A DNA stretch of 64,000 bases from Szabonella alba (GTDB lineage Bacteria; Pseudomonadota; Alphaproteobacteria; Rhodobacterales; Rhodobacteraceae), in assembly GCF_016765775.1 (NCBI RefSeq), contig NZ_JAESVN010000003.1, positions 467,065-531,064 on the forward strand, written 5' to 3'. Numbering within the stretch: position 1 is the stretch's first letter; the number at the start of each line of letters is the position of its first letter. The position numbers were made by a program, and so were the translations under genes. The notes beneath the pieces are model-generated. The model made no database searches and had not been told where the DNA came from. It saw only the letters and a list, made by a program, of their open reading frames with translations. Positions 18,019-27,117 of this stretch are shown in pieces.

Positions 18019-18618
18019 TCAGAAACGATAGGACGCGCGCAGCTGTGCGGTCGTGCCCTTCACGTCGATTCCGCTGTCGTCGAAATTGTTGAAGCGGGAA
18101 TGGTTCAGTTCTCCACCCAGCGTCCAGGTATCGGTCAGCTGGTAATCGACGCCGACACCGACCAGCCAGCCGTTGTCCGAAGCGCTGCCACCAACCCCCG
18201 AAACCTTGGCATGGGCCGCACCCAGATTGGCATAGATCAGCGTCCGGCCCAGATCATAGCCGCCCTGCAGTTTCAGCGTGGTCATGTGGTCCAGATCGCC
18301 CGCACCATCGGCAAGGTCGATATTGGACCGGTCATGTGCAAGCTCGATCCCGCCAACGAACTGACCCCAGTCGTGACGATAGCCCATATGCACACCGCCG
18401 ATGGCGCCATTGCCGTCAAGACCCGCAACATCGCTGTCGATATCGCCATAGCCAAGCTGCGCACCGGCATAAAGCCCGGTCCATTCGCCATTCGGCGCGG
18501 CGGGGGCATAGGTCACCGGCTGGGAAATCACCGGCTCCTGCACGGGGGTATTCATGCCACCGGCAAAGGCCGGAGCGGAAAGCGCGGAACCAAGGGCGAG
18601 GGCTGCAAGATATTTCAT
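18019..18618 (-). CDS. Outer-membrane beta-barrel protein (OmpA/opacity-like)
   Basis: 199 residues with a clear signal peptide (MKYLAALALGSALSAPAFAG). A short linker follows, then alternating amphipathic strands typical of an 8-strand barrel: WTGLYAGAQLGYGD, GAIGGVHMGYRHDWGQFVGG, DTWTLGGELNHSRF. The last residue is Phe (SYRF), the assembly signal read by BamA. There is no peptidoglycan-binding domain. AGGAG lies 7 bases before the ATG. It is monocistronic, with a strong terminator and a small hairpin in the 5' leader. It could be a surface, adhesion or general structural protein. Confidence 0.88.
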   Translation of the reverse strand: MKYLAALALGSALSAPAFAGGMNTPVQEPVISQPVTYAPAAPNGEWTGLYAGAQLGYGDIDSDVAGLDGNGAIGGVHMGYRHDWGQFVGGIELAHDRSNIDLADGAGDLDHMTTLKLQGGYDLGRTLIYANLGAAHAKVSGVGGSASDNGWLVGVGVDYQLTDTWTLGGELNHSRFNNFDDSGIDVKGTTAQLRASYRF

Positions 18619-18641
18619 TGTCGTCTCCTGTCTCTCAATCG

Positions 18642-18660
18642 CCCGGGTTTCTTACCCGGG
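18642..18660 (-). other. Hairpin in the 5' leader of the outer-membrane protein gene
   Basis: CCCGGGT at 18642-18648 pairs with ACCCGGG at 18654-18660 around a 5-nt loop, 24-42 bases before the ATG. A leader hairpin at this place can stabilise an abundant outer-membrane protein mRNA; this role is inferred. Confidence 0.5.
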
Positions 18661-18870
18661 ACGGATCAACCCCAGATGGACCTGCGGGATCCCGAATGAC
18701 AGGCCCTCTCACGCCGCTGTGAAAAGTCTTTGATAACAATGGCGGAAAGGCGCCTGACACCCGGCGTTAACCGGCGGAAAGCCGCGGGTTCCAATGGTTG
18801 ACGCTGGGTCAGGACTTGCCGCAGGTGCGGGCGGACGGGGCGCGGAGCCGGCAGTCAGGCCCCGTTACGA

Positions 18871-20709
18871 TCAGGCCCCGTCGCGTTCGGCAAGGTCCAG
18901 CCATTCCGCTTCGGCAGCGGCCTGCGCCTGTTGCCGCTCGGCCAGCATCCCGGTCGCCTTGCGAAACTTCACCGGCTCGCGCGTGAACAGATCCGGCGTG
19001 GCCAGCAATTCGCCCAGCTTGGTGATCTCTGCCTCCAGCTTCGCGATCAGATCGGGCAGCGCCTCAAGCCGCTTGCGTTCGGTGAAGGTCAGGGTGCTTG
19101 CTGCGGGCTTCGGCGCATCGGCACGCGTCGGGGCGGCAAGCGTCGGGGCGGAGACAGCCCGAGCCGCCGCTTTCGGCCGCGTCGCAACCGTCTCGGCCCG
19201 TTCAGGGCGCTGATCGACATAGTCCGACCACCCGCCGGGATAGAACCCGACAACCCCATCCCCTTCCATCGCGACGGTCGCCGTGGCCACCCGGTCTATG
19301 AAATCACGGTCATGGCTGACCAGCAGCACGGTGCCGTCATAGTCGCCCAGCAGATCCTGTAACAGGTCCAGCGTCTCGACATCCAGATCGTTGGTCGGTT
19401 CGTCGAGGATCATCAGATTGGACGGCTTCGCCATCAGTTTGGCCAGCAGCAGCCGCGCCTTTTCCCCGCCCGAAAGCGACCGAACCGGCGCGCGGGCCTG
19501 CGCCTCGGTGAACAGGAAATCCTTCAGATACCCGACCACATGACGCGGCACGCCCCGTACCATCACCTGATCGGAATTGCCCGAGACCGACAGCAGCGGA
19601 TCGCCGGCCAGGTTTTCCCAAAGCGTGGCATCGGTATCCAGACGCGCCCGGGCCTGATCGAAGACCGCGATCTCCAGAGCGGTGCCCAGTTTAACTTCTC
19701 CCTGATCCGGCATCATCTCTCCGGTCAGGATCTTCAGCAGCGTGGTCTTGCCCACCCCGTTCGGCCCGACAAAGGCCACCCGGTCGCCGCGCAGCACCCG
19801 CAGATCGAACTCCTGCAGGATCACGCGGTCGCCAAAGGACTGCGATATCCCCTTGGCCTCGATCACCTTCTTGCCCGAGACGGGACCACCCTCCAGTGCC
19901 ATCGCCGCCGTGCCCTGCCGCCGGATCTGGCCTGCACGTTCATCGCGCAGCGCCGCCAGTGCCCGCACCCTACCCTGATTGCGCTTGCGCCGTGCCGAGA
20001 TGCCCTCGACCGCCCATTTCGCCTCGGCCTTGATCTTGCGGTCCAGCTTGTGGCGCGCCTCATCTTCTTCGGCCCAGATGGTTTCGCGCCAGTCCTCGAA
20101 CCCGTCAAACCCCGACTCGCGCCGCCGCACCTGACCCCGGTCGATCCAGAGCGTCGCACGGCTCAGCGCACGCAGGAAGGCGCGGTCATGGCTGATCAGC
20201 ACGAAAGCGGTGCGCGTGCCGCGCAGTTCCGCCTCCAGCCATTCGATGGCCTGAATGTCCAGATGGTTGGTCGGTTCGTCCAGCAGCATCAGTTCCGGCG
20301 CCTCGGCCATCAGCCGCGCCAGCGCCGCGCGCCGCCGTTCACCGCCCGAGGCGCTGGCGACCGGGGTTTCGGGATCGAATTTCAACCCTTCCGCCGCCAT
20401 GGCGACGCGGTATTCCTCCCCCTCCGCCAGCGTCGCCGCCGCGTAATCGCCCAGTGTCGCATAGGCGGAAAGATCCGGATCCTGCTCCATATAGCCGACG
20501 GTCACGCCCGGCGGCACGACCCGCGTGCCCGCATCGGGCTCGACCAGCCCCGCCATGACCTTGAGAAGGGTGGATTTTCCCGATCCGTTGCGCCCGACCA
20601 GCGCCACGCGGTCGCCGGGCTGAACGACCAGATCCAGCCTGTCAAAGACAGGATCGCCGCCAAAGGTCAGGGAAATGCCGGAAAGCTGAAGAAGGGGTGC
20701 GCGTGCCAT
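18871..20709 (-). CDS. uup: ABC-F family ATPase, Uup-like
   Basis: 612 residues with two ABC domains and no membrane part. Walker A motifs are GRNGSGKST and GPNGVGKTT, the second signature is LSGGEKARLLLAKLM, and the second Walker B is MILDEPTNDLD. A charged linker joins the domains and a C-terminal coiled coil (about 545-612) is typical of Uup. ABC-F proteins act on the ribosome; Uup also affects transposon excision in E. coli. I choose ATG 20709 (MARAPLLQLSGIS), since the extension to 20988 overlaps ndk on the same strand and is low complexity. It lies 145 bases downstream of ndk. Confidence 0.92.
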   Translation of the reverse strand: MARAPLLQLSGISLTFGGDPVFDRLDLVVQPGDRVALVGRNGSGKSTLLKVMAGLVEPDAGTRVVPPGVTVGYMEQDPDLSAYATLGDYAAATLAEGEEYRVAMAAEGLKFDPETPVASASGGERRRAALARLMAEAPELMLLDEPTNHLDIQAIEWLEAELRGTRTAFVLISHDRAFLRALSRATLWIDRGQVRRRESGFDGFEDWRETIWAEEDEARHKLDRKIKAEAKWAVEGISARRKRNQGRVRALAALRDERAGQIRRQGTAAMALEGGPVSGKKVIEAKGISQSFGDRVILQEFDLRVLRGDRVAFVGPNGVGKTTLLKILTGEMMPDQGEVKLGTALEIAVFDQARARLDTDATLWENLAGDPLLSVSGNSDQVMVRGVPRHVVGYLKDFLFTEAQARAPVRSLSGGEKARLLLAKLMAKPSNLMILDEPTNDLDVETLDLLQDLLGDYDGTVLLVSHDRDFIDRVATATVAMEGDGVVGFYPGGWSDYVDQRPERAETVATRPKAAARAVSAPTLAAPTRADAPKPAASTLTFTERKRLEALPDLIAKLEAEITKLGELLATPDLFTREPVKFRKATGMLAERQQAQAAAEAEWLDLAERDGA

Positions 20710-20780
20710 GGGCCGCTGCCTATGCCGCCCCCGCGCCGCCGTCAACCGGGCTTGGATGCCGCAGCCCCCTTGCCCTTCAT

Positions 20781-20807
20781 CTTGGCAAAAATACCTCCGC
20801 CGGAGGC
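20781..20807 (-). repeat. Copy of the dispersed CTTGG...ATACCTC intergenic element
   Basis: CTTGGCAAAAATACCTCC followed by a small CCTCCG/CGGAGG palindrome lies just past the ndk stop. Related sequences follow the stops of four other genes in this window (23342, 28541, 61133, 63703). Confidence 0.6.
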
Positions 20808-20854
20808 TTCCCCGGCCGCGTCCTGCGCGCCCGGGGCAATCGCATCGACCGGCC

Positions 20855-21277
20855 TCAGCCGACCAGTTCGAGACCCGAGAAATAGAAGGAGATCTCGCGC
20901 GCCGCCGCTTCGGGGCTGTCCGAGCCATGGACCGAGTTTTCACCGACGGACAGCGCGAAGTCCTTGCGGATCGTGCCATCGGCGGCATTGGCCGGATTGG
21001 TCGCGCCCATCACTTCACGGTTTTTCAGGATCGCGCCTTCGCCTTCCAGAACCTGCACCACGATCGGGGCCGAGGACATGAATTCGCACAGCTCGCCATA
21101 GAAGGGACGTTCCTTGTGCTCGGCATAGAAGGCACCGGCCTGTGCGGGGCTCAGATGGATGCGCTTCTGCGCGACGATGCGCAGGCCCGCCTCTTCGAAT
21201 TTCGCATTGATCTTGCCGGTCAGGTTGCGGTTGGTGGCGTCGGGCTTGATCATCGACAGCGTGCGTTCAACGGCCAT
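20855..21277 (-). CDS. ndk: Nucleoside diphosphate kinase
   Basis: 140 residues, standard length. It transfers the gamma phosphate between NTPs and NDPs through a phosphohistidine. [14 protein letters not shown] gives the N-terminal strand and the nucleotide-site Lys; the active His is in [16 protein letters not shown]. All conserved positions seem intact. It is leftward, followed by uup, and divergent from the second ABC-F gene. Confidence 0.97.
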   Translation of the reverse strand: MAVERTLSMIKPDATNRNLTGKINAKFEEAGLRIVAQKRIHLSPAQAGAFYAEHKERPFYGELCEFMSSAPIVVQVLEGEGAILKNREVMGATNPANAADGTIRKDFALSVGENSVHGSDSPEAAAREISFYFSGLELVG

Positions 21278-21472
21278 GGTTCTCTCGCTTCATATGGGGG
21301 GCGCACCTCGGCGCCCAGTTATTGCGGCGCCCTGCTAGCATGGGCATGACGCCTTGAAAAGCCTCGCCACAGGAACCGGCGCTGGAACAGTCAACCCGCG
21401 ACGCCAACACGGCAGTCACCGCAACAAGGGCACAGCATTGACCCTGCCCCGCCTTTCAGGCATGGGGCGCCC

Positions 21473-23323
21473 ATGCTGCGTATATCAGACATTTCCTATT
21501 CCGTCGAAGGCCGCCCGCTGCTGGTGGGCGCTTCCGCCACGATTCCCGCCGGTCACAAGGTCGGCCTTGTGGGGCGAAACGGCACCGGCAAGACGACGCT
21601 TTTCCGCCTGATCCGGGGAGAACTGGCGCTGGAAGGCGGCGAGATCAGCCTGCCCGCGCGATCCCGCATCGGCGGCGTCGCGCAAGAGGTGCCGTCTTCC
21701 GCCACTTCGCTGCTCGATACGGTACTGGCCGCCGATACCGAACGCGCAGCGCTGCTGGCCGAGGCGGAAACCGCGACCGACCCGCATCGCATTTCCGAGG
21801 TGCAGACGCGGCTTTCCGACATCGACGCATGGTCGGCCGAAGGGCGCGCATCCAGCATCCTCAAGGGGCTTGGATTCGACGCCGAGGCGCAACTGCGCCC
21901 CTGTTCGGATTTCTCGGGTGGCTGGCGGATGCGCGTGGCGCTGGCGGGGGTGCTGTTCGCGCAGCCCGACCTGCTGCTGCTGGACGAACCGACCAACTAT
22001 CTTGATCTCGAAGGCGCGCTGTGGCTGGAAAGCTATCTGGCGAAGTATCCCCATACGGTCATCATCATTTCCCATGATCGCGGCCTCTTGAACCGTGCGG
22101 TGCAGGGCATCCTGCATCTGGATGAGAAAAAGCTGACCTACTGGACCGGCCCCTATGACCAGTTCGCCCGCCAGATGGCCGAACGCCGTGCCGTGCTGAT
22201 TGCCGAGGCGAAAAAGCAGGAGGCCCGCCGCGCCCATTTGCAAAGCTTCGTGGACCGGTTCAAGGCCAAGGCCTCCAAGGCTGTGCAGGCCCAGTCCCGG
22301 GTCAAGATGCTGGAAAAGATGGAAACCATCACGCCGCCCGAGGAGGCGCGCAAACAGGTCTTCACCTTTCCCGAGCCCGAGGAGCTTTCGCCCCCGATCA
22401 TCAATCTTGACGCGGCGGGTGTCGGCTATGGCGGGCCGCTGGTGCTGCGCGGTCTGGATCTGCGCATTGATCAGGATGACCGCATCGCGCTGCTGGGCCG
22501 CAATGGCGAGGGCAAATCGACGCTGTCCAAGCTGCTGGCGGGCAAGCTGAAACCGGGCGCGGGGCAGATGACGCAAAGTTCGAAACTGCGCATCGGCTAT
22601 TTCGCGCAGCATCAGGTGGATGAACTGTTCATCGACGAAACCCCGCTGCAGCATCTGCAGCGCCTGCGCCCGGCCGAGGGTCAGCCGCGCCTGCGCGCGC
22701 GCCTTGCGGGCTTCGGCCTTCTGGCCGATCAGGCCGAAACCGTGGTGGGGCGGCTGTCCGGCGGGCAGAAGGCACGGCTATCGCTGCTGCTGGCCACGCT
22801 GGACGCGCCGCATCTGCTGATCCTTGACGAACCGACCAACCACCTCGACATGGAAAGCCGCGAGGCGCTGGTCGAGGCGCTGACCACCTATTCGGGTGCT
22901 GTAATCCTTGTGTCCCACGACATGCATCTGCTGGGGCTGGTCGCGGACCGGCTGTGGCTGGTCAAGGGCGGCACTGTCAAACCCTATACCGAGGATCTGG
23001 ACGCCTATCGCCGCCAGTTGCTTGCCGGTGAGGATGATACCAAACCGGCCAAGGCCTCCGCGCCCAAACCCCGCCGCGCCACGCGCGACGAGGTTCTTGC
23101 CTTGCGCGCCGAGGTGCGCAAATGTGAGGACCGTCTGGCCAAGCTCAACGATATGCGCGACCGGCTGGCAAAAAAACTTGCCGATCCCGCGCTTTATGAG
23201 CCTGAACGCCTTGGTGAGATGGAAACCTGGCAAAAGAAATATGCCGAGGTGATGGAAGGGCTCGACCGGGCCGAGGCGCTCTGGCTGAAGGCGCAGGAGG
23301 CGCTGGAAGGCGCCGCCGCCTGA
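21473..23323 (+). CDS. ABC-F family ATPase, YheS/ABCF3-like
   Basis: 616 residues with two ABC domains: Walker A GRNGTGKTT and GRNGEGKST, signatures FSGGWRMRVALA and LSGGQKARLSLL, and Walker B LLLLDEPTNYLD and LILDEPTNHLD. The linker around RRAHLQSFVDRFKAKASKA is the YheS/ABCF3 pattern. A C-terminal coiled coil follows (about 530-616). It has no TM segments and probably acts on ribosomes. Having two different ABC-F genes within 5 kb is common in this group and does not by itself suggest antibiotic resistance. Confidence 0.92.
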   Translation: MLRISDISYSVEGRPLLVGASATIPAGHKVGLVGRNGTGKTTLFRLIRGELALEGGEISLPARSRIGGVAQEVPSSATSLLDTVLAADTERAALLAEAETATDPHRISEVQTRLSDIDAWSAEGRASSILKGLGFDAEAQLRPCSDFSGGWRMRVALAGVLFAQPDLLLLDEPTNYLDLEGALWLESYLAKYPHTVIIISHDRGLLNRAVQGILHLDEKKLTYWTGPYDQFARQMAERRAVLIAEAKKQEARRAHLQSFVDRFKAKASKAVQAQSRVKMLEKMETITPPEEARKQVFTFPEPEELSPPIINLDAAGVGYGGPLVLRGLDLRIDQDDRIALLGRNGEGKSTLSKLLAGKLKPGAGQMTQSSKLRIGYFAQHQVDELFIDETPLQHLQRLRPAEGQPRLRARLAGFGLLADQAETVVGRLSGGQKARLSLLLATLDAPHLLILDEPTNHLDMESREALVEALTTYSGAVILVSHDMHLLGLVADRLWLVKGGTVKPYTEDLDAYRRQLLAGEDDTKPAKASAPKPRRATRDEVLALRAEVRKCEDRLAKLNDMRDRLAKKLADPALYEPERLGEMETWQKKYAEVMEGLDRAEALWLKAQEALEGAAA

Positions 23324-23341
23324 GCCGCTCTGCCCCTTTCT

Positions 23342-23407
23342 CTTGGTTCAAATACCCCGGGGGTGAAACGGCCCCGCCGGGGCCGTGAGGGGGCAGCGCC
23401 CCCTGCC
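23342..23407. repeat. Compound intergenic element after the ABC-F gene
   Basis: CTTGGTTCAAATACCCCGG is followed by a GGCCCC/GGGGCC hairpin and an AGGGGGC/GCCCCCT hairpin. It begins 18 bases after the ABC-F stop and belongs to the dispersed family seen at four other gene ends here. Confidence 0.6.
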
Positions 23408-23583
23408 CCGACTTTCTGACCCGGCCCGGCTGTCTTGCCCGCCCTCCGGGCGCCTGCCGTGCGGTGGCGCGCGCATCACGCCGAAACGCAGACCTCCTCT
23501 GCATCCCTGCACAGACCCCGGCCTTGAAGAACCGCGCGCCGGGGCGCAGATCTGTGCTGCAACTGCAAAATCGGGACATGACC

Positions 23584-24204
23584 ATGAAAACCGCAGCACT
23601 CGATCTTTTCACCAAACGCCGCACGCAATACGCGCTTGGCCGCAATCTGAAACACTCCCCCGCCGAGATCGAGGCGCTGGTGAAAGAGGCGGTGCGGCTT
23701 GCGCCCTCCTCCTTCAACTCGCAAAGCTCGCGCGTCGTGATCCTGTTCGGCGCGGCCTCGGAACGGCTTTGGGACATCGTGACCGAGGCGCTGCGCCCCG
23801 TGGTTCCGGCAGCGGATTTCGCACCGAGCAAGGCCAAGATGGAGTCCTTTGCCGCAGGCGCGGGTACGGTGCTGTTCTATGAGGATCAGGATACGGTGAA
23901 AGGGCTGCAGGAAAACTTCCCGCTTTATGCAGATGCCTTCCCGGTCTTTTCCGAACATTCCGCCGGCATGGCGCAATTTGCCGTCTGGACGGCGCTGGCC
24001 GAGGTCGGCATCGGGGCCAGCCTGCAGCATTATCAGCCGCTGATCGACGCGGCCGTTGCCAAGGAGTTCGGCCTGCCCGCAAGCTGGGCCCTGCGCGCGC
24101 AGATGCCCTTCGGGTCCAACGAGGCCGAGATCGGGCCGAAGACTTTCATCGAGGACGAAACCCGGTTCCGCGTGTTCCAAGGCGCCGAAGTCGCAGCCGA
24201 GTAA
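23584..24204 (+). CDS. Nitroreductase family protein
   Basis: 206 residues, FMN-dependent NAD(P)H oxidoreductase fold. KRRTQYALG near the N-terminus and APSSFNSQSSRVVIL give the flavin phosphate and ribityl contacts. PLIDAAVAKEFGLPASWALRAQMPFG leads the C-terminal flavin-binding segment. It resembles the YdgI/oxidoreductase group acting on quinones or nitroaromatics; the physiological substrate is unknown. GGGA seven bases before ATG 23584 decides this start; ATG 23578 is two codons upstream. A strong terminator follows. Confidence 0.88.
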   Translation: MKTAALDLFTKRRTQYALGRNLKHSPAEIEALVKEAVRLAPSSFNSQSSRVVILFGAASERLWDIVTEALRPVVPAADFAPSKAKMESFAAGAGTVLFYEDQDTVKGLQENFPLYADAFPVFSEHSAGMAQFAVWTALAEVGIGASLQHYQPLIDAAVAKEFGLPASWALRAQMPFGSNEAEIGPKTFIEDETRFRVFQGAEVAAE

Positions 24205-24280
24205 TCACGGCCGAATACTCAACCGGCTTTTGCACACTCAGCCCCGGCTGGACCTGCGCGCCCGGACCGGTCTGATGATC

Positions 24281-24308
24281 AGGGGGGTGGTTCTGCCATC
24301 CCCCTTTT
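24281..24308 (+). terminator. Rho-independent terminator after the nitroreductase gene
   Basis: A 10-bp stem (24281-24290 with 24296-24305, one G-T pair) has a TTCTG loop and is followed by TTT. It lies 77 bases past the nitroreductase stop. Confidence 0.75.
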
Positions 24309-24383
24309 CGCTGTTTCCCATCCGCCCTTCCGGCCCGACATAGAAGGCTTGCCACGCGCCGCCGCCGCCGGCTATTGCGGGAC

Positions 24384-24998
24384 ATGGACATGGCCTTTCT
24401 CATCACCGCCTTTGCCACGCTTTTCGTGGTGATCGACCCGCCGGGTCTTATCCCGCTGTTCATCGCCCTGACACCGGGCATGTCACCCATGCAGCGCCGC
24501 GCCATCGGGCTGCGCGCCTGTCTTGTCGGCATCGCGATCCTGACGCTGTTCGGACTGGCGGGTGAGGCGGTTCTGGGCTTCATCGGCATTTCCATGCCTG
24601 CCTTCCGCATCGCGGGCGGCATCCTTCTGTTCCTGACCGCGCTGGACATGCTGTTCGAACGCCGCACCCAGCGGCGCGAGGGCCAGACCACGGTCAGCGA
24701 CCATGATCCATCGGTCTTTCCGCTGGCCATTCCGTTGATCGCGGGGCCGGGGGCGATTGCGACGATGATCCTGCTGGTTGGTCAATCGGGTGGCTGGCAG
24801 GGCACGCTGGCGGTGCATCTGGTCATGCTGGGCGTGGTGCTGATGGCTTTCCTGCTTTTTCTGGTTGCCGGACCGCTGGAACGCGCGCTGGGGCGCACCG
24901 GAACCGTGGTCATCACGCGGCTTCTGGGTATGTTGCTGGCCGCGCTTTCGGTGCAATTCGTGATCGACGGGGTGCGCGGCACCGGCCTGATCGGCTGA
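24384..24998 (+). CDS. MarC family integral membrane protein
   Basis: 204 residues with six predicted TM helices. The conserved FVVIDPPGLIPLFIALTP lies near the start, and PLAIPLIAGPGAIATMILL begins the second half-repeat. Despite the name, MarC proteins are not established drug efflux pumps and no transport substrate is firmly known. ATG 24384 is used; ATG 24375 and 24390 are close alternatives without clear ribosome-site differences. It is followed 70 bases later by the protease gene on the same strand. Confidence 0.88.
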   Translation: MDMAFLITAFATLFVVIDPPGLIPLFIALTPGMSPMQRRAIGLRACLVGIAILTLFGLAGEAVLGFIGISMPAFRIAGGILLFLTALDMLFERRTQRREGQTTVSDHDPSVFPLAIPLIAGPGAIATMILLVGQSGGWQGTLAVHLVMLGVVLMAFLLFLVAGPLERALGRTGTVVITRLLGMLLAALSVQFVIDGVRGTGLIG

Positions 24999-25067
24999 GA
25001 TCCGTCTTGCCTGCCGCAGCCCCCTTCCCCATATCACCCCAGTCCCCTTTTAGAACAAGGACCCCCC

Positions 25068-25643
25068 ATGGACGGAGACATGACTGCCCGCCTGCTTTAT
25101 CTCGGCCTCCTGATCGTCGCCGTGGGCGGCTATGTATTCGTGGAATTCCGGGGCCGCATGGGACAGGCGCTGCGGCAGGCGGCGGCCTGGGGGCTGATCA
25201 TTGTCGGGCTGATGGCGGGCTACGGGCTGTGGACGGATATGCGCAGCACGCTCGTTCCGCGCCAGTCGGTCGTCGATGCCAACACGATAGAGATCCCGCG
25301 CGCGCCGGACGGGCATTACTATGTCACCCTGCAGATCGGCGACCGGGACATGACCTTCATGGCCGATACCGGGGCCACCAATATCGTGATCGGACGCGAC
25401 ACCGCCGAATCCCTTGGCATTGATCCCGACGCACTGGTCTATCTGGGCACGGCGCAAACCGCGAACGGCATCGTGCGCACCGCGCGGGTCACGCTGGAGG
25501 ATGTCTCATTGGGGCCGATCCAGGATGCAAGGCTGAACGCCTATGTCACCGATGGGGATATGGAGGGCGGGCTGCTGGGCATGGATTACCTTGGCCGCTT
25601 CCGCATCGAGATCGCGGGCGACCGGATGATCCTGACGCGGTAA
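25068..25643 (+). CDS. Membrane-anchored retropepsin-like aspartic protease (TIGR02281-type)
   Basis: 191 residues. Two hydrophobic segments (about 8-22 and 40-55) are followed by a periplasmic single-domain aspartyl protease. The active-site motif is FMADTGATNIVIG, and the glycine-rich flap region and LGMDYLGRF follow as in the clan AA family. Such proteins work as homodimers, each giving one Asp. The substrate is unknown. It follows marC on the same strand. Confidence 0.88.
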   Translation: MDGDMTARLLYLGLLIVAVGGYVFVEFRGRMGQALRQAAAWGLIIVGLMAGYGLWTDMRSTLVPRQSVVDANTIEIPRAPDGHYYVTLQIGDRDMTFMADTGATNIVIGRDTAESLGIDPDALVYLGTAQTANGIVRTARVTLEDVSLGPIQDARLNAYVTDGDMEGGLLGMDYLGRFRIEIAGDRMILTR

Positions 25644-25715
25644 AGCGCGTAGGGTTGGGGCGCGGCCTTCCGGATTTGTCTTGCCCGGCACCGGACTTGG
25701 CCGCAGGATCGGGCG

Positions 25716-26378
25716 ATGATCCGCGCGCTTGCCTTTTGCCTTGCCCTGACCGCCGCGACCGCCCCTGCCGCGCGGGCCTGCGACACGGCGCTGCTGCTGG
25801 CGATTGATGTTTCGGGGTCCATCGACCGGGGCGAATATGCGCTGCAGACGGTCGGGCTGGCGCAGGCGTTGCGCGACCCGGATGTTGCGGCGGCCCTGTT
25901 GCAGGGGCAGGTTGCGGTCGCGGTGGTGCAATGGTCGGGCGTCGGGCAGCAGGCGTTGTCCCTGCCCTGGCACCGGATCCTGTCCCCGCGCCATCTGCGC
26001 GATTTCACGGCACAGGTCGATGCGCTGCCCCGCGCGTTTTCAGGCTCGGATACCGCCGTGGGTGAGGCATTGGCCTTCGCCGCTGAGCAGTTCGACGCTG
26101 TGCCCGATTGTCGCCGACGGGTCATCGACATATCGGGCGACGGGCCGGAAAATGTCGGCAACACCGCCGGGCGCGCAAGGGCGGATGCCATTGCCGCCGG
26201 GATCGAGATCAATGCCATCGCGATTGAGGATATGGGCCAGAGCGCCCCGATCAGCGCCTTTTACCGCAACTGGGTCATCACACGGGGGGCCTTTGTGATG
26301 ACCGCACGCGGATTGCAGGATTATCCCCGCGCGATGCGCGAAAAACTGCTGCGCGAACTGATCCGCCCCAGTGGCTGA
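25716..26378 (+). CDS. DUF1194/VWA-like secreted protein
   Basis: 220 residues with a signal peptide (about 1-20, cleaved near ARA). A von Willebrand A-like domain follows: LLLAIDVSGSIDRGEYALQ holds the DxSxS metal-ion site, VVQWSG the next strand, and IDISGDGPENVGN a further metal loop. The length matches DUF1194. VWA proteins bind protein ligands through the metal site. There is no obvious AAA or chaperone partner next door. Confidence 0.85.
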   Translation: MIRALAFCLALTAATAPAARACDTALLLAIDVSGSIDRGEYALQTVGLAQALRDPDVAAALLQGQVAVAVVQWSGVGQQALSLPWHRILSPRHLRDFTAQVDALPRAFSGSDTAVGEALAFAAEQFDAVPDCRRRVIDISGDGPENVGNTAGRARADAIAAGIEINAIAIEDMGQSAPISAFYRNWVITRGAFVMTARGLQDYPRAMREKLLRELIRPSG

Positions 26379-26524
26379 TCGAAGAGGGCCTGCACCAGAT
26401 TTCGGGGCGGCGGCAAGGGCGGAACCTGACGAAAGGCCGCGCTTTCATCCCGCCGCAAGCGCCTTTCAGCCCTTCCTTTCAGACACGAATCCCCTATGCT
26501 GGCGACATGATGAACGGGGATGAA

Positions 26525-26992
26525 ATGACGCGGACCATTGATTACGGCAATCTGATGCACCGGGCGATGCGCGGCCTGATCGGGTCCGTGCTGACCGATA
26601 TTGCGAATAACGGGCTGCCTGGGGCGCATCATTTCTTCATCACCTTCGACACCACCCATCCCGATGTGCATATCGCCGACTGGCTGCGCGCCCGCTATCC
26701 CGGCGACATGACCATCGTGATCCAGCACTGGTTCCGCGATCTGGAAGTCACCGAGGACGGATTCTCGATCACGCTGAATTTCGGCAATCAGCCTGAACCG
26801 CTGGTGATTCCCTTTGATGCGCTGGTGACCTTTGTCGATCCGTCGGTGGAATTCGGCCTGCGGTTCGAGACCCATGCCGAGGATGACGACGAGGATGAGA
26901 ACGGCGACGACCCCGCCGGGGATGACGGCGACGACGACCCCGATCCGCCGCATGAGGCCGAAGTGGTCAGCCTCGACAAGTTCCGCAAGTAA
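26525..26992 (+). CDS. sspB: SspB-type ClpXP adaptor protein
   Basis: 155 residues. The alphaproteobacterial SspB delivers ssrA-tagged and other substrates to ClpXP. The core is [19 protein letters not shown], then [20 protein letters not shown] and [21 protein letters not shown] with [18 protein letters not shown]. An acidic linker of about 30 residues precedes a C-terminal VVSLDKFRK, the ClpX-binding tail. GGGG six bases before ATG 26525 supports this start over ATG 26507. Confidence 0.94.
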   Translation: MTRTIDYGNLMHRAMRGLIGSVLTDIANNGLPGAHHFFITFDTTHPDVHIADWLRARYPGDMTIVIQHWFRDLEVTEDGFSITLNFGNQPEPLVIPFDALVTFVDPSVEFGLRFETHAEDDDEDENGDDPAGDDGDDDPDPPHEAEVVSLDKFRK

Positions 26993-27117
26993 CGCGTCAG
27001 GGCGGGTTCCGAGATCGCCTGCAGCCATGGGGTGCAAAATCGGTATACCACCGCATACCGATTGATTTACGCCCGCCCCTGCTCTATGCCCGTCGCAACA
27101 GCGACAGGAGGCGAGAA

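Noticed and set aside
23464..23583. Upstream start for the nitroreductase at 23464
   Set aside because: The extra residues overlap the intergenic repeat region, are Arg/Pro-rich and lack family similarity; a ribosome site supports 23584.
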